A stretch of DNA of 64,000 bases, taken from NCBI RefSeq assembly GCF_000524195.1, contig NW_020170395.1, positions 523,842-587,841 on the forward strand, in the 5' to 3' direction. Origin of the DNA: Echinococcus granulosus (Eukaryota > Platyhelminthes > Cestoda > Cyclophyllidea > Taeniidae). This document shows positions 1 to 12,500 of the stretch, one piece after another. Position 1 is the stretch's first letter; each line of letters starts with the position of its first letter. The notes beneath the pieces were generated by a model. It was not told where the DNA came from, ran no database searches, and saw nothing but the letters and a program-made list of their open reading frames with translations. A program made the position numbers and the translations under genes.

Positions 1-287
1 TTCCATCAAACGGACTTTAAAATGAATGGAAAAACCGAGTTGTAAAAGTCAAAATGAGCTATAGTTGCAGAGGAGATATTTTTTCGTATTTTTTGACTAA
101 TAACATTTTAAAAGGGGTTCAACGGGATCATTATTCCTTGGCTAAAATTGGGTGGGGGTGTACCGAAATACAGAATTTTTACGTTCATAGGTAACTTGAA
201 GCTCACGAGGATAAAATGTACCCGGAAACGAGCTTTTATGCTAAGTGTATGGATTAAGCTTATTGTTGGATTAAACTCATAACTCAC
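1..287. other. Intron of the VWC gene (partial)
   Basis: AT-rich sequence starting at the GTGAGT donor on the minus strand (positions 287-282). I see no acceptor or coding signal before the window edge. Confidence 0.6.
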
Positions 288-572
288 CGGGCCGAGAACA
301 TCTGAGTTCCCCGTCGGTGCAGACACAGCGGCCAGCGTGAGTAACGAGATGTTGAGCGGGCTCCACCGTGATAAGGGAGGTCTTTTCGGCACCTATCCCC
401 TCTGCCACTCCCGTTGCCGGTGCAGTCTGTGAAGCTACCAAGGAGGCCGCGCTCAGCACCTCCTTCTCGCCCTCGGGTGTGAAGATGCTGACAAAGCGTG
501 GCAGGCCCTTGTGCATCGGCGCTTCCTCCAACCAGTTGATTGTTGCTACCGCCACTGAGCACTTTTTTGTGC
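288..572 (-). CDS. VWC gene exon 4: divergent or partial VWC module with long insertion
   Basis: Ninety-five codons, phase 1 to phase 1, with acceptor TCTGCAG and donor CCCG then GTGAGT. The exon begins with GTKKC, has a W-containing segment (INWLEEAPMHKG), then about 60 residues rich in Ala, Val and Glu with no cysteine, then the VWC-like GRCVCTDGELRC. Only four cysteines are present. The module should finish in an exon left of position 1. Either the first half of a VWC has acquired an insertion, or this is a linker plus the start of a new module. Confidence 0.7.
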
Positions 573-3500
573 CTGCAGATGGGGTAAGAGTTAAAAAAGG
601 TTTTATAGTCAGAACGATGTCTTACAACTTATTCTAATTCATGCTCCAGATGAACAATGGAAATCACCTAAACGAAGAATCGTGAAGATGTTAAAATCAC
701 TTATTTTTGCCTTTGGCCGAAATTCCGCATAAAAGGCGTCTGGTAAACAGAGTACGCCTACTAGAAAGTAAAAACTTTCGAATTAATTCATTAATGCAGG
801 TTGGCTAAAGGAGGGTTTGATGGACGAATCCAATGGAATCTACTAGATATACGGCTACGATCTGAATAGGCAAGCATTTAAAAATCCATTATTATTCTCC
901 CAACAAACTCAAAAGTAGTTATAAGCATCTTTGTAATGGCTTTGTCAAAGGTCCAGAAGCATAGATGGTATGATTAGAGTGTCAGAGTCAAACATTTCTA
1001 TGAAATACAGTTTTGTTTCTTAGTTCTAAAATATTTTTCTCATGCTTTCTGCATTTACTATTCCTAGCGCATTTCAATCTCCAAATCGGATAAAAGTCAC
1101 TCTTTTCTGAGAGCATCACTTCCTTACTTGTTGGAAGTTTCCCTGTTCAATGGTGATAATGGGTCATTTGGTCCGACTCTTTTGATCAGCCTCCGCATGT
1201 AAGGCTCCCTTTATTCAAAGTAAGGGGAATTGTGTCGATTGCTCGAAAATACTACTAAATGTGGCCTTGCCCTATTTTTAACTGAGAGTTATGGACGAAA
1301 ATTGTTGTTTGGCTACTTATGTTGGACTTTTACGGGTCATCATAAGCTAGAATCTAGAAGAAACAAAAAGTTAGTTTGGTAGCTATTCACGCTTACATCT
1401 ATGATGGTGAAACCAATTGCAAAAACTTATTTATCAAGTCAAAGTATTTAATTCCTTGGGCTAGACACAATATTTTGAATCGGATACCTTCCGATTTTGG
1501 AGACAAATGACTCAAGGGTCGTTCGCCATTCTGGAAGCTCATGCGATTTCTAGTCAAACCTACTGATCCATCTCGTTAATGTAGGAATTACATGGTAAAG
1601 CAGTGGGAAAACCATTAGAAAGGCATTGGCCTTCACGTCATAAGAAGAATTAGCTGTGAGCGGTTCCACCGATCCTTCTGCGCATAATTCAAAGAATCGT
1701 TAAGGCAAACGCTTTAGAAATGTCATTAAAAACGCTTACAAGAAAATTGTCTAATTTTTGTCCCCAGAACACCTCATTATCAAAGTGATTTAAAAGCAAG
1801 GGGCGATATGTAGGCTAAAGGTATGTAGGAAGGATTAGACATTCACGCCTTCACGTCCGCGCAGATCACACAACTCATTCAAGTTTACCAAATACGCAGT
1901 TCTTGAGTACTAGGAAAAAGATGGTCCCTTTTCAAGTCGTTCCAAACGGGTCTATTTGACTGATCACACGGATTGCATGAGATAACATTTGGACATTAAA
2001 TAAAAGCCTTCAAACGCTAGTAAATGGACTGCTTAATGTCAATAGGAGCCAATTTATCCTTCAGTGCAACTACAACACAACCGCTCGGGATCGTAAGTTT
2101 TATTTGAACATTAAATTAATCAGAAATTTCGATTTTGTCCCATTATTTTATCTGAATAAGGCAATTTCTGACTCAAAATAAGGTTTAACAACTTATACAA
2201 TAACGAATCGTTTAAAGCCATCTCAGCTTCCCATTTTCGTCCAAATTTATTCCTCAACTATTTCCACTCGACCAAGTTGCGTTATGATAAAAAAAACTAA
2301 AATTAAGATGTTTATAAAGCCGAGTGAAGGGGATTTTAACGTGGATGTTAAAGTATTTTCGTTTACTTGCCGCCTCCTCCAGTCATTCTTTCGCAATGTG
2401 TGTGAGTAGCAATGGAAGGTTTGCCCGAGTATCTCCCCTCGCACGCTTAAGGCAGGTTACGCATTTCCCCCTTTTCCCGGGGAGGCGAATCAACCCCATC
2501 CAGTCGCACGCGTTAAGATGACCCAGAATACTGCCTGACTAGGGTGTTAGCCCCTCCCTCTAGCGCAAAATTTCCCTGCTAAAGTTTGGGGAGGAATTGC
2601 TAAATGCATAGCAATCCCCTCCTAAGCATATTTAATAAACCAGATTTAAATTCATATTTGCATTGTATAGATATTTGAGTAATTTAGAAGTCTATAGTAG
2701 AAAAAGTGCTTTAGCTGATTAGGTCTCCCTGTCTCTCAAAGCCATAGAAATGCTTATCCAAAACACTACAATGGATCAAATCACAGTAGATTTAAATTGA
2801 CAAAACTACTTCCATGTCATTATCATGAGGTTCATTGCGATGAAATCGCCAAACTGAAAAAGTGGTTTGAAATTTATCTAAACTTAAGTTTGCTTCAATT
2901 TCTACATAAGACAGCCTAGATGGTTGACCGGCTTTCAAATGAAAGAGTTTATTGTGATACAATGAGGTTCCAGCTTCATTTATAATATCATAGTTTTTCG
3001 TGGTGGGTTGTGGACGTGATTAATGATTGGGGACAAAAAGTTACTTGAAATCCGAAGGATTGGGACAACCACAATATGCCTTAAACCCTAAAATTATCTT
3101 CAAAGTATTACAAGTCAATATTTTTACAAAATAGACTATCCACTCTTACACGTCCAAATGTCACCTTTTGTTGAAAAAGCGTTGTTGCCATGTTCCAACT
3201 TCTGTGCCTTTCAAGGTGGTCCCATATTTCCCTCTCAGCCCGTTGTTTGTAGGCGTTTCGCGGAAAGTGCAAATAGCATTGCCTTTCTTCTATTTTTGTG
3301 GAGTCTTGTCTATTACCGTTCAATCTGACACCGACCATGGCGCATCCTCTGCCCTCGTAACGACACTTCTTTTTTAACCCAGATCTCTCCTCTTCTTGAC
3401 AGTTTTATGTTTGTGCCCTTTTGGGGATGTTGGGTAAAGGCCGTCAGTAACCCCAAAAAAGCGTCTCTAGTCAATACCACATTGCTGTCAGAGTATCGAC

Positions 3501-6500
3501 ACCATGCAAAAAGTAGTTCCATGGACAGTCAATTGTCAAAAAGCTCTCTTGAGGGTTCCTACTAGATGGTTCTGCGAGTTGCGGTTTACACGGCGTCCTT
3601 TATTGTCACCTCTGCTGTTCTTAATTTTATGGGCCGAGATTTTGTCACTTGCGCTGCCAGCATGTCATGTATACCAGGCCCAGGCAGGAAAATGTGAGCC
3701 TGACATCCCAGACATGGGACACGCTTCCTCATTTGTTTGCAATACCTAGTTGCACTAAATCATACAGAAAAACGACTTGTTAAGTCTAGAACGAGGGAAG
3801 AGGGATGAGATGTTTTTATTTTGAGAAAACCCTAATTTTCGGACATTGACCATCAAATGAGGTAGTCAGTTCGACTGCAAACGAGATAGTCTTCACCAAT
3901 CACTTTTACCTTAATCAGGACTGTGATTATACTTAATGGGCAAAATGTGAACTACACTTCTGCTACATTTTATAGAACTGGATTGTAGAATCGTATGAAA
4001 TAGTTCCGCCAGGCATGTTCCCATGATCACACTAAGTAGTTGAATTGCCTTTTGGCTTTACGTGCCAAAAGATACCATAATATGACCCCTGAGAAAGTTT
4101 AGCATATGAAACATGCCTACAAAAGGTTACAGCTTCCCTAATTGAATCCACTGCCCGGTTGTTTTGAGTATGTATTTGACCTAATGACTAAATTAAGCCT
4201 ACGCACCCGAACTTCACACAAGTCCATTCGAAATCGCAGGAACATTTGTTGCAATAAGTGGGACACATTCCAAATCCAGATTCCCATTTCCTTCAATAGC
4301 AGTCATCCCATTGGCACGTCTCTTTTTCTCCCCTAAGCCGAATCGTTATGCGCAAAAAGTTTCAAATCCTCCTGGAAAAGTCACATCACCTTGCTTATCA
4401 TTTTTCAACTCCACATACGATGTTCCCAATTTTTGCTAAATGTGTGGTTGTCAGTGGATCTATTGGTCTCAAATACAGATAATATTTTGAAATGAATGAA
4501 TAGAAACCCATGTTCTGTCTTTCTTATTGAGTTCGGAATAATGAGAGAGTATAAAAGATTTTTAACATTAGAGTTTCGTGTTTTGAACAAAAAAACAGCT
4601 AAATGGATTCTAACAAAGCGTTTTAAAAGGGTGGATGAAATAGAAGAAATAGCTAACCGTAATGGGCAAACGGATTAAGTGAGCGTTGAGTTTAAAACCA
4701 GACTTTTATTTTATTTTAGAGGTGAATACAATAAGGGCATTGGTTAATCGGGGGGTAAGTTTTTTTGTGCTATTCATCGGATGCAAAAAAGCGTGGACGT
4801 ACTTTTTTCGCAGAAGACATTGCATTGATAGACACTACACGGAAAGTTGCCTCCGAGTCAGCCGTGGAAGCACATATTCATCCTCTCCGCGTGAGTTAGA
4901 GTGAGTACTAGAATTCACTGTTCTTTCCTTTTCATTGTTTATTTAAAAGGCGAAACGTTATACACACAACGCAGGGCTTCAATTAAGATTCCATTAATCT
5001 GATGAATAAATAAGGGGATGCACCACTTTGCTTTCAGGACCCACAGCGTAGCATCTCTGACACATTGCTGGGCGTCGACGATGAGAGGTGATTTGGAGAA
5101 TTCGTAAATAATGCAAGCGACTTCCAAAGTACTCCAAATTAGATTAGACTCTAATTGTTCCTGGGAAGGTAACAGTCAGCTCCCACTAAGTTGCAAGACA
5201 TCTTAACCATGGCTTTTTGTGTTGCCATCGTAGACCGCCTTCCAGGTTGGCTTGTTTGTTTCATTGTTTAATTGGCACCACTTGTGCAAAATTGAGAAAA
5301 TGAGTTTCACACTTACGCTATTTATGATAACTTTAAAACATGCTTAATTTATGGAAGTGGTCAGGAGATATTCCGGAAGGGTTATTGCTTTAGCACTTTC
5401 ACAAGGTGGCATTGATGATGCAAGTTCTGGAAAGGCATTATAAAATGCTCAGATGTCTGCTTTAATTCATATTTCATCATCTGATTTCACTAGAAATCAA
5501 ACATTTAACGGAGATGCCAGGCGTTAGCCCCGCAGTAGGACTCAAAAAAGTAACTAAACTCGGTTTAATGCAGGCATTTCACAGATGGAAGAATGTGTCT
5601 CCATAACCTCATATATTTTTAAAGGCTGCACTTTTTTGTAAAGAGCATTCAAAATATGCCCAATGCAGCATGAATCTTTCGTCTCTCTTGATATATTAAA
5701 TGATATATTCATTGTAATATTGAGGTTACACATCAACTCTTTCAAAGGAGAGAGCTGGTAGCCAAGTGTGCAATTCGAGGAGTTGTGAAGTCTTCTCAAA
5801 TGACTGAAAACCGGGTCAACAACAGTACTTGAGGGGTTTTTTGGAACTCTTTTTGCAAATGCAATTGCCTTTTTTACTTCTAGTCCCCCCCCCCTGACTC
5901 ACACACTTTTGGGGACTTTGAAGGAAAAACAAAAAACAAGTCGCATTAAGCTTTACGTTCACCATATTCCCTTACCAAAAACCAACATCTTTCATAATCG
6001 TTTTTAAATGCTCTGTCTTGGTAGTGAAAGAAACGAAAATGCTAAAGGCGGAATAAGTAGAAATGGATGACCCCAAGTCTTACCTTGAACTGATTTGCCT
6101 TACAAACCATCCCAAATCGGTACTACTTTGCCAGAATTTTTGACGGAGATTATGGTAAACTGTAAGATTTGCAAGTGCTTGTCATAATTATTTGATCTGA
6201 TTAGCAAATTTTCATCAAGAAATGATGCGAAATCTTTTAATGGTAGCGTTTTTCTACTTTTTACACAATTGGACTTTTCCGCCATCAAGTATTGCTTCTT
6301 AGCGCAAGACTTGTAGTGTGCAGAAGTACTGAAATTTCGAAGAAAATTCATCCGAAACCCTGTTTTGAATCCAAATAAACAATAGCCTACCTAGCTAGCC
6401 TCTGTCTTGGCTCACTCGAAGATTTGATGCGCTTTGATGTACTGTTCATGGATTAGAGCCTTTTCTTTTTGCCTCTTTCACAAAAAAATTGCTGTCAAAT

Positions 6501-9500
6501 CAAGTGCAACTTCTGGTGCAGATATTTGTAGCATCGCCAAGCGCAGAAGATGGTGTTTCGAGGAAATAGCTCGACAGCCTTCAGGTATTTCAGCCAACGG
6601 CAGGCAAGCCGTGAGGACAGTTTTGCCCTCAAGAAATTTGCAAAGATACCCTGAACAATGTCTGAAAATATTTGTTCAAGCAAGTGCACGTAAGATGATC
6701 TTTAAGCAAACGAGTCTTCATGAAACAAAGGCAAAAAGTGTCGAGAAATTTCTTTTTCGACTTCTTTTAATTTTTGAATCTGAATTAAGTATCTTGCAAA
6801 GGATGGTGCTGTAACGTAGCTATTTCAATATCCCTCCAATTTAAGCTTCCTAAACAATTTTAAGTCCTACTTAAAAGTTTAGTGTGTTTATTGAATCATT
6901 TACAAGTGAATCCATTTCTGCATTTAAATGTGAATTAAGTCATTCAGAATCCCGACTGAGGTAAGCAGAAGTAAGCACTTGGCATCGTCTCCTGCCTTAA
7001 GGGAGTGCCCTTGCACACTTGTCAGCGTAATTGTACTGAAAAATGACATTATATTCACATCATGGCATGCCCCATGAATATGAGGAATCTTACAAATAAC
7101 CACCTTTTACTAGTTAGAATCTTCACCAAGAGTGTAATACAGTTGGATCGAATGACTGGAGTCTGAGCTCGTACAAAACCCAAGGGTGGCCTTAAGTCAT
7201 GACTGAGTTTCCAAATTCCACTTTTATGGTAGGATTTACCCCACAGATATGAGCTTTCTTTGCCTGTTCCTGAAAGAAGCAGCGCATTTCCTGCAATGAG
7301 TCTAAATTTGGAAGAAATGAGCCCACGCGGGTACGACCCTCAAGTGTAGGCTTTTGTTAATAGGAGGTAGGCGTGTTTAAAAGCTTTTGAGAGCTTTGCC
7401 AGCTCTCAATAAAGTGATATATGCCACAACTGCAATTGACCTATATTTACGAAGCCAGCAATTCCCCTCTTTGTTTTAAAGTTTCAAAATTGTGGGGGTG
7501 AAAATTAAGTTAATCCAGTGCTCACTTCATTTACCAATTTCCTTCTATACTACACATTTCTCATTATACCTTCTAGCCTAAGAGGTAGCAACAGATTTTG
7601 TTTTACACATTTCTAAAAGTATGATAATTCATGACTTGACTTCTTACAAATTTGTGATGTAAAGTCTGCTTAAATATATGACGATGCGATTTAATCAATC
7701 GCATCGTTAGCAGCTGTTGTCCGAGGCTGGGTAAAATTTATTGTAATACGTTAATTGTTGTTTAACTGTCGGTTTTGGTAAAGGGCTACTTAAGGGCTGC
7801 GCCATTGTACCCGCGCCAGGCGGCCTAACCTCCGCGTCAGAAAATGCATATATGTATATATTCAGTGCGAGTATGCTGTCTTCTTTCGCATTCAGGGGAG
7901 GCTCGGAGCTCTACCGTATTGACTTTGGATAATATTAAGGAAATGGTGCATATAGGCATAGAAGAAAATTCAAAAATCCCGAAATTTTCCTAAGATATCT
8001 CCTTTAAGTGAACAGTTGCTATCTGTTTGTTTACAGTGCCTCTAGTGGCTTAAAAGGGAGGATTTGAACTAATAAGGGTAATTTTGCTACAGTTAATTAT
8101 TACTAACCAGACCTTTAACCAGAGCATCCTAAATTAAAAGCCTCATTTATATCAATGGACGTCTTTTTACATATAAACTTAATTTTGATTGAATTTAGTC
8201 CACATTACTGTCTTCTTTCTCGGTGACGTAGTAAAAACCCCGGGATTTTGGTAGAATGAACAAATAAAATCATTTTGATTTCACAAGTAGTTAGCAAAGC
8301 CTTCCGCAAATGCCCTATCGAAAAAGTGCCTTCTCAGCATGTAAAAATTTCGTCCTCATTAGTATCTGCCTGCATTGCTTCGGTTTTAGTCGATGAAACA
8401 AGTTTTCAGCTAATTTACGACCCGATAAGCCGATCTCGAGTAGACGGCGAAGCAATAAAAGGTACTTAGTTTGTTTATGTTAAACATTTCTCTAAGGTCA
8501 TGGCGATAAAGTCAACGAGGGTATCTGGCACAACAATCTGTTGCAAGTGTTTACCAATTTCCCTTGCCTTGGACAAATTTCACCCTTAAAACTACATTAC
8601 TATAGGAAAATACACAGTGTTTATGTAAATATACAATCAAAAGATCGTAGAGGGCGGTTGAAAATGGGAGTGGTTACTTAAGTTCTAAAACTTTTGCTGT
8701 CAACATTACATGTAGGCAATGTGTGTTCTATGTCAAATTCTGGCAAACATTTTGACCAAGTGGTGTCGCAAGTAGTTTATTTGGTTATAAACCAACAAAC
8801 AAGATGTCGGATGTTCTCGAAATGAGAACAAGTCCTTTTTTAGGCCCTGAAATACTTAACTTCAAAATGACCTATTTTTGTGGGATAAGACGCTTGATTT
8901 ACCCCTGAGACCCTGGTAAAGAATGTGTTAAGGTTATGTTTCGTTTGCGTCATACAGGTTACATCTCATTATTCCATCGATAAAGATGTAGAGCAAGATA
9001 GACATTACCTTTACATCGGGGGCAGCAAAAGGGGTCCCAGAAGATGCGCTCGTCGGGAGGGCACTGGAGTTCTTCCACAGGTGTGCAGGTGTCAATGCAG
9101 AACCAGTTACCGTTGATGCACTGGCACCGCTGATCAACACACTGCTGCTGTCTCAACGCCACCTCACCGTGTTGGCCTGTCGGCGCTGTGCACGATTCAG
9201 TCGATGACGCTCCTGTCCTTGAGACTATGGCTACAGGATGATAGCTCAGCAATATGCTGCCAATAAAGTCAAGTACTATCTCCATCTTATTAAATCCGAT
9301 TATTCTAATTTCTACGTGTGTCAATCGTTATTGATGCTATTTTTTATAGCAAAATGGTGAATGGACCCACTAGTTTCTGTAACCTGACCTGCACTGTAGA
9401 GGGAAGAAGCTGTGCTTACACTACAAGTCTGACAGCCCATTTTTGCGTCTATAACCGGTGGACTTCCATATTTCTGGACGCCGTAACATTTAAAGAGATA

Positions 9501-12500
9501 ATTCGCTTTCCACAACACATTGGTGCAGTGCCATCTTTTTGGAAGGCATATTCCGCTTGAGAATATCACTTTTCAGGTATTCATATTCACAAGGCGATTT
9601 TTTGTAAAAGCTCAAGTGAGTCACCAAAAACAGTGCTACTTCTGTGCTTATATTTCTTTCGAAAAGCTCATATTACAGAAAATAATGGCTTTAGCTAGGA
9701 TTTGGATAGCAAATGCAGCAATGTGGTTAATGCTTTGATTCAGAAGTTCGGTTCTTATCCATTTTCATGTAAAAACGGTTTTACGCATGAGATCCACCAT
9801 CTGACTAATGCAAATAATGATGCTTCAAAAGCTGTCGTAATGGAACTTGGCTATGCATCTCACCCGCACGTAAACAATTACTAGAATTTGATACAGTTAA
9901 TGTAACTATAATAACCGCTATTTGACACGTATCAAGGAAGTAAACAAGCTAGGCATTCGCCGAGTGGATTCCGATATGCGATGTAAGCAAGCTAAAGAAC
10001 ATGAAGCATCTAAAAGTTTGCCGCCTTTCATTCTTCTCACAACATGAATTTCACCAGTACCAGATGTTAGGGTTGTCACTTTTTATTAACCAAAATGAGG
10101 TACTGTTAAGATAACCAAGTTGGGCTTTTAAAGAGTTCGCCGTACTAATCCCGCTATGAAAGATGATGGCCTAAATTTCACATTCTACTTAGGCGGTTGC
10201 TTGCTGAAGTATCACTCGAATTCACTTCCCGCACTGCTTTTTGGAATCATCAAAACGCATTTTAGTGCTGCATCCGTGATAAAATTATTTTATTGCTGCA
10301 AAATCTTAACGTTAAATCATATGATAGTGCCCATAGCAAAGGCTTATTTTATAGGTCCTATGTAATCCATGCAAACAAGGCTGCGATTGAGGTAAGCACC
10401 TTGTGAATTAAAAATGCCTGATGCTGTTGCAGGCTTGTAAGCTACAATAAAATGGAGATAATGTGCCTGCTTTTTTTTGAGGCAATTAAAGCGACTTAGC
10501 AATGCACGCTACAAAGTCAGTATCAATCTCTTCTAATTTACATTTAGACAATTGTGCCCTAATGCTAATAGACTACTGTCAACTAAATTGTAGAATCGGA
10601 AATGAAGCACACAATTTGTACCTTTTCAGTAGGATTTTGGGCAAAGTCACCTTCGTGACGTCATGCTGAGGTTACCATAACAAGGCTGTTCGACGGCCAC
10701 TTGTATGGGCTCTTAATATGCATACCCAGGAAACAGACTGGAAAAGTGCATGACAGTAAAGTGCAAATTCATCACGCGAAGATCAAGTGTTTATCCACGA
10801 AAAGAGGAGGATGTTGGTCGTCTGATTAGTGGTAGCCATAAGCAAAAGTTACAATAACCTGCTGCGCAACTATGCACAATGCGTCCTAGCTACAATCCTT
10901 ACTTGATTCCACCAAAGTAATTGGTAGTCCTGTTTATTGTACTCCTTTCAATGGGCTGTGATCCTCGCAGTGTCCATAATTTTGTATAATAGGGTTTCCA
11001 GCATGGATACCTCTCCTACTAGGTAAGCCCACTCTCATAACCCTGTTCAGTTTCCGCCTCCACTTTATCGCAAAAATCACCATTTTAACTGTGACATGGT
11101 CTGCTTGGCTTTGTAAGCAACTCCTTACTGAATTTTATCTATTAAAATTTGCTAAAAAATATTTCATTTTCGAAGTCGCTCCACAGAATAACATCTATCC
11201 CGCAAGGCATTGGAAGTCATCATTAACTGCCCAATTCGTTGCTTTTATATAGTGCCTTTATTATTTGGTTTCTATTAATGTACAGTGAAATGAAACATAG
11301 TTTCAGAACTAAGTGTACCTTTGGATTACCGAGCAGGTCCGTCGAAACAATTTGTAAAAGAATATATTTCCAATCGATTTAAATTGCGATTCAAAAAGCT
11401 AGTGACCTCAAGTTAATTTAGTCACCGGATTCGCAGATCTATTTAAAATTTTGACAAAAACGAAAGCATTATTCATAACTTTTGGAAAAGTTAAGAATCT
11501 ACTTCCAGCAGACTCCCTTAAGTATTTTCACTAGTTTTAAAGGTAATTAATCCTGCAAATTCAGCCCCGTTTAATCTAAGACCCAGCGGTCAAGAAGTGG
11601 ATAAGGCAAAGCAACTTGAATTGCAAGGAAGCTGCCAAAGCCTGAACAGTAAGTTGAAGATTTTCAGTTGCTTTTAAATGTACTGCAGACAGCTGTACGC
11701 ATTAAGTCGGAGTGACATTGTTAACGTCACTCTAAAAACGTCTTTTCCAGGCGCATATTTTGCGCGCAGAAAACACACGAGTCTGGCAATGATACCTGCC
11801 GTAGAAGTACATATCATTGCTAATTACTGTCAGAAGAGTGTGTTCTTTATAACTGCTACTTAGCACCCGCACTTTTACCCGTCCATTAACGTGTCGTGTG
11901 GTGCCAAAACAAGTTATGCTGGAGGAAAGCCTGATAAGCACCTCCTGAATACCCAGTCCTCTAATGGCTGACTGCTCACTGCTCCATTGTCGCCGGGATC
12001 ACCAATCTAGAGCCGCTGAAGTAACTACTCTGCTAATGAAGTTGAACTTTTCAAGGGCCATGCCACGGTATCAATCCTCAGTCCATAATACTACGTGTTT
12101 GAAAACTCACTACTTCACCGACTGTAGAAATTAGTCACTAAAACACTTGTTCGACCCACCCTTAAACATTAAGAGTTGGGTGGGAAAAATAAGATGAACG
12201 CCTCTTAGTCATCTACAAAGTTGTGGACCGCATAAGACATCGCTGGATGAATTCTGTGCAGAGACTCATGTGCACGAACTTGAAAATCCATTTAAATTTG
12301 TGTTAACTTCCTGGTAAAAGTCTTCTTTTTAGGTGGGTTAGTGGTTTTCGTAGCATTTATTAGATGCAAATTAATACTTATTTTACCGTATTTTAATTTG
12401 ATAAAAGCTTAGTTAACCCGGCAGTTGGGATTTCCCACTTTTAGATTTACTCGTGTAAGAGGTAGCTTCTAAAACTACTATATGCATGAAAGCTTTGTGT

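Larger units (their letters stand above)
573..9008. other. 8.4-kb intron of the VWC gene
   Basis: No cysteine-rich exon was found by eye in this intron on the minus strand. It contains several short open frames with no recognisable product, a poly-C run near 5887, a perfect hairpin at 7681-7707 and a copy of a dispersed repeat from about 7741. A 126-codon open frame on the plus strand at 6434-6814 resembles nothing I know. Small VWC exons could be missed here. Confidence 0.5.

Noticed and set aside
6434..6814. 126-codon plus-strand frame inside the VWC intron
   Set aside because: No recognisable motif or partner exon was found, and the opposite strand is also partly open.
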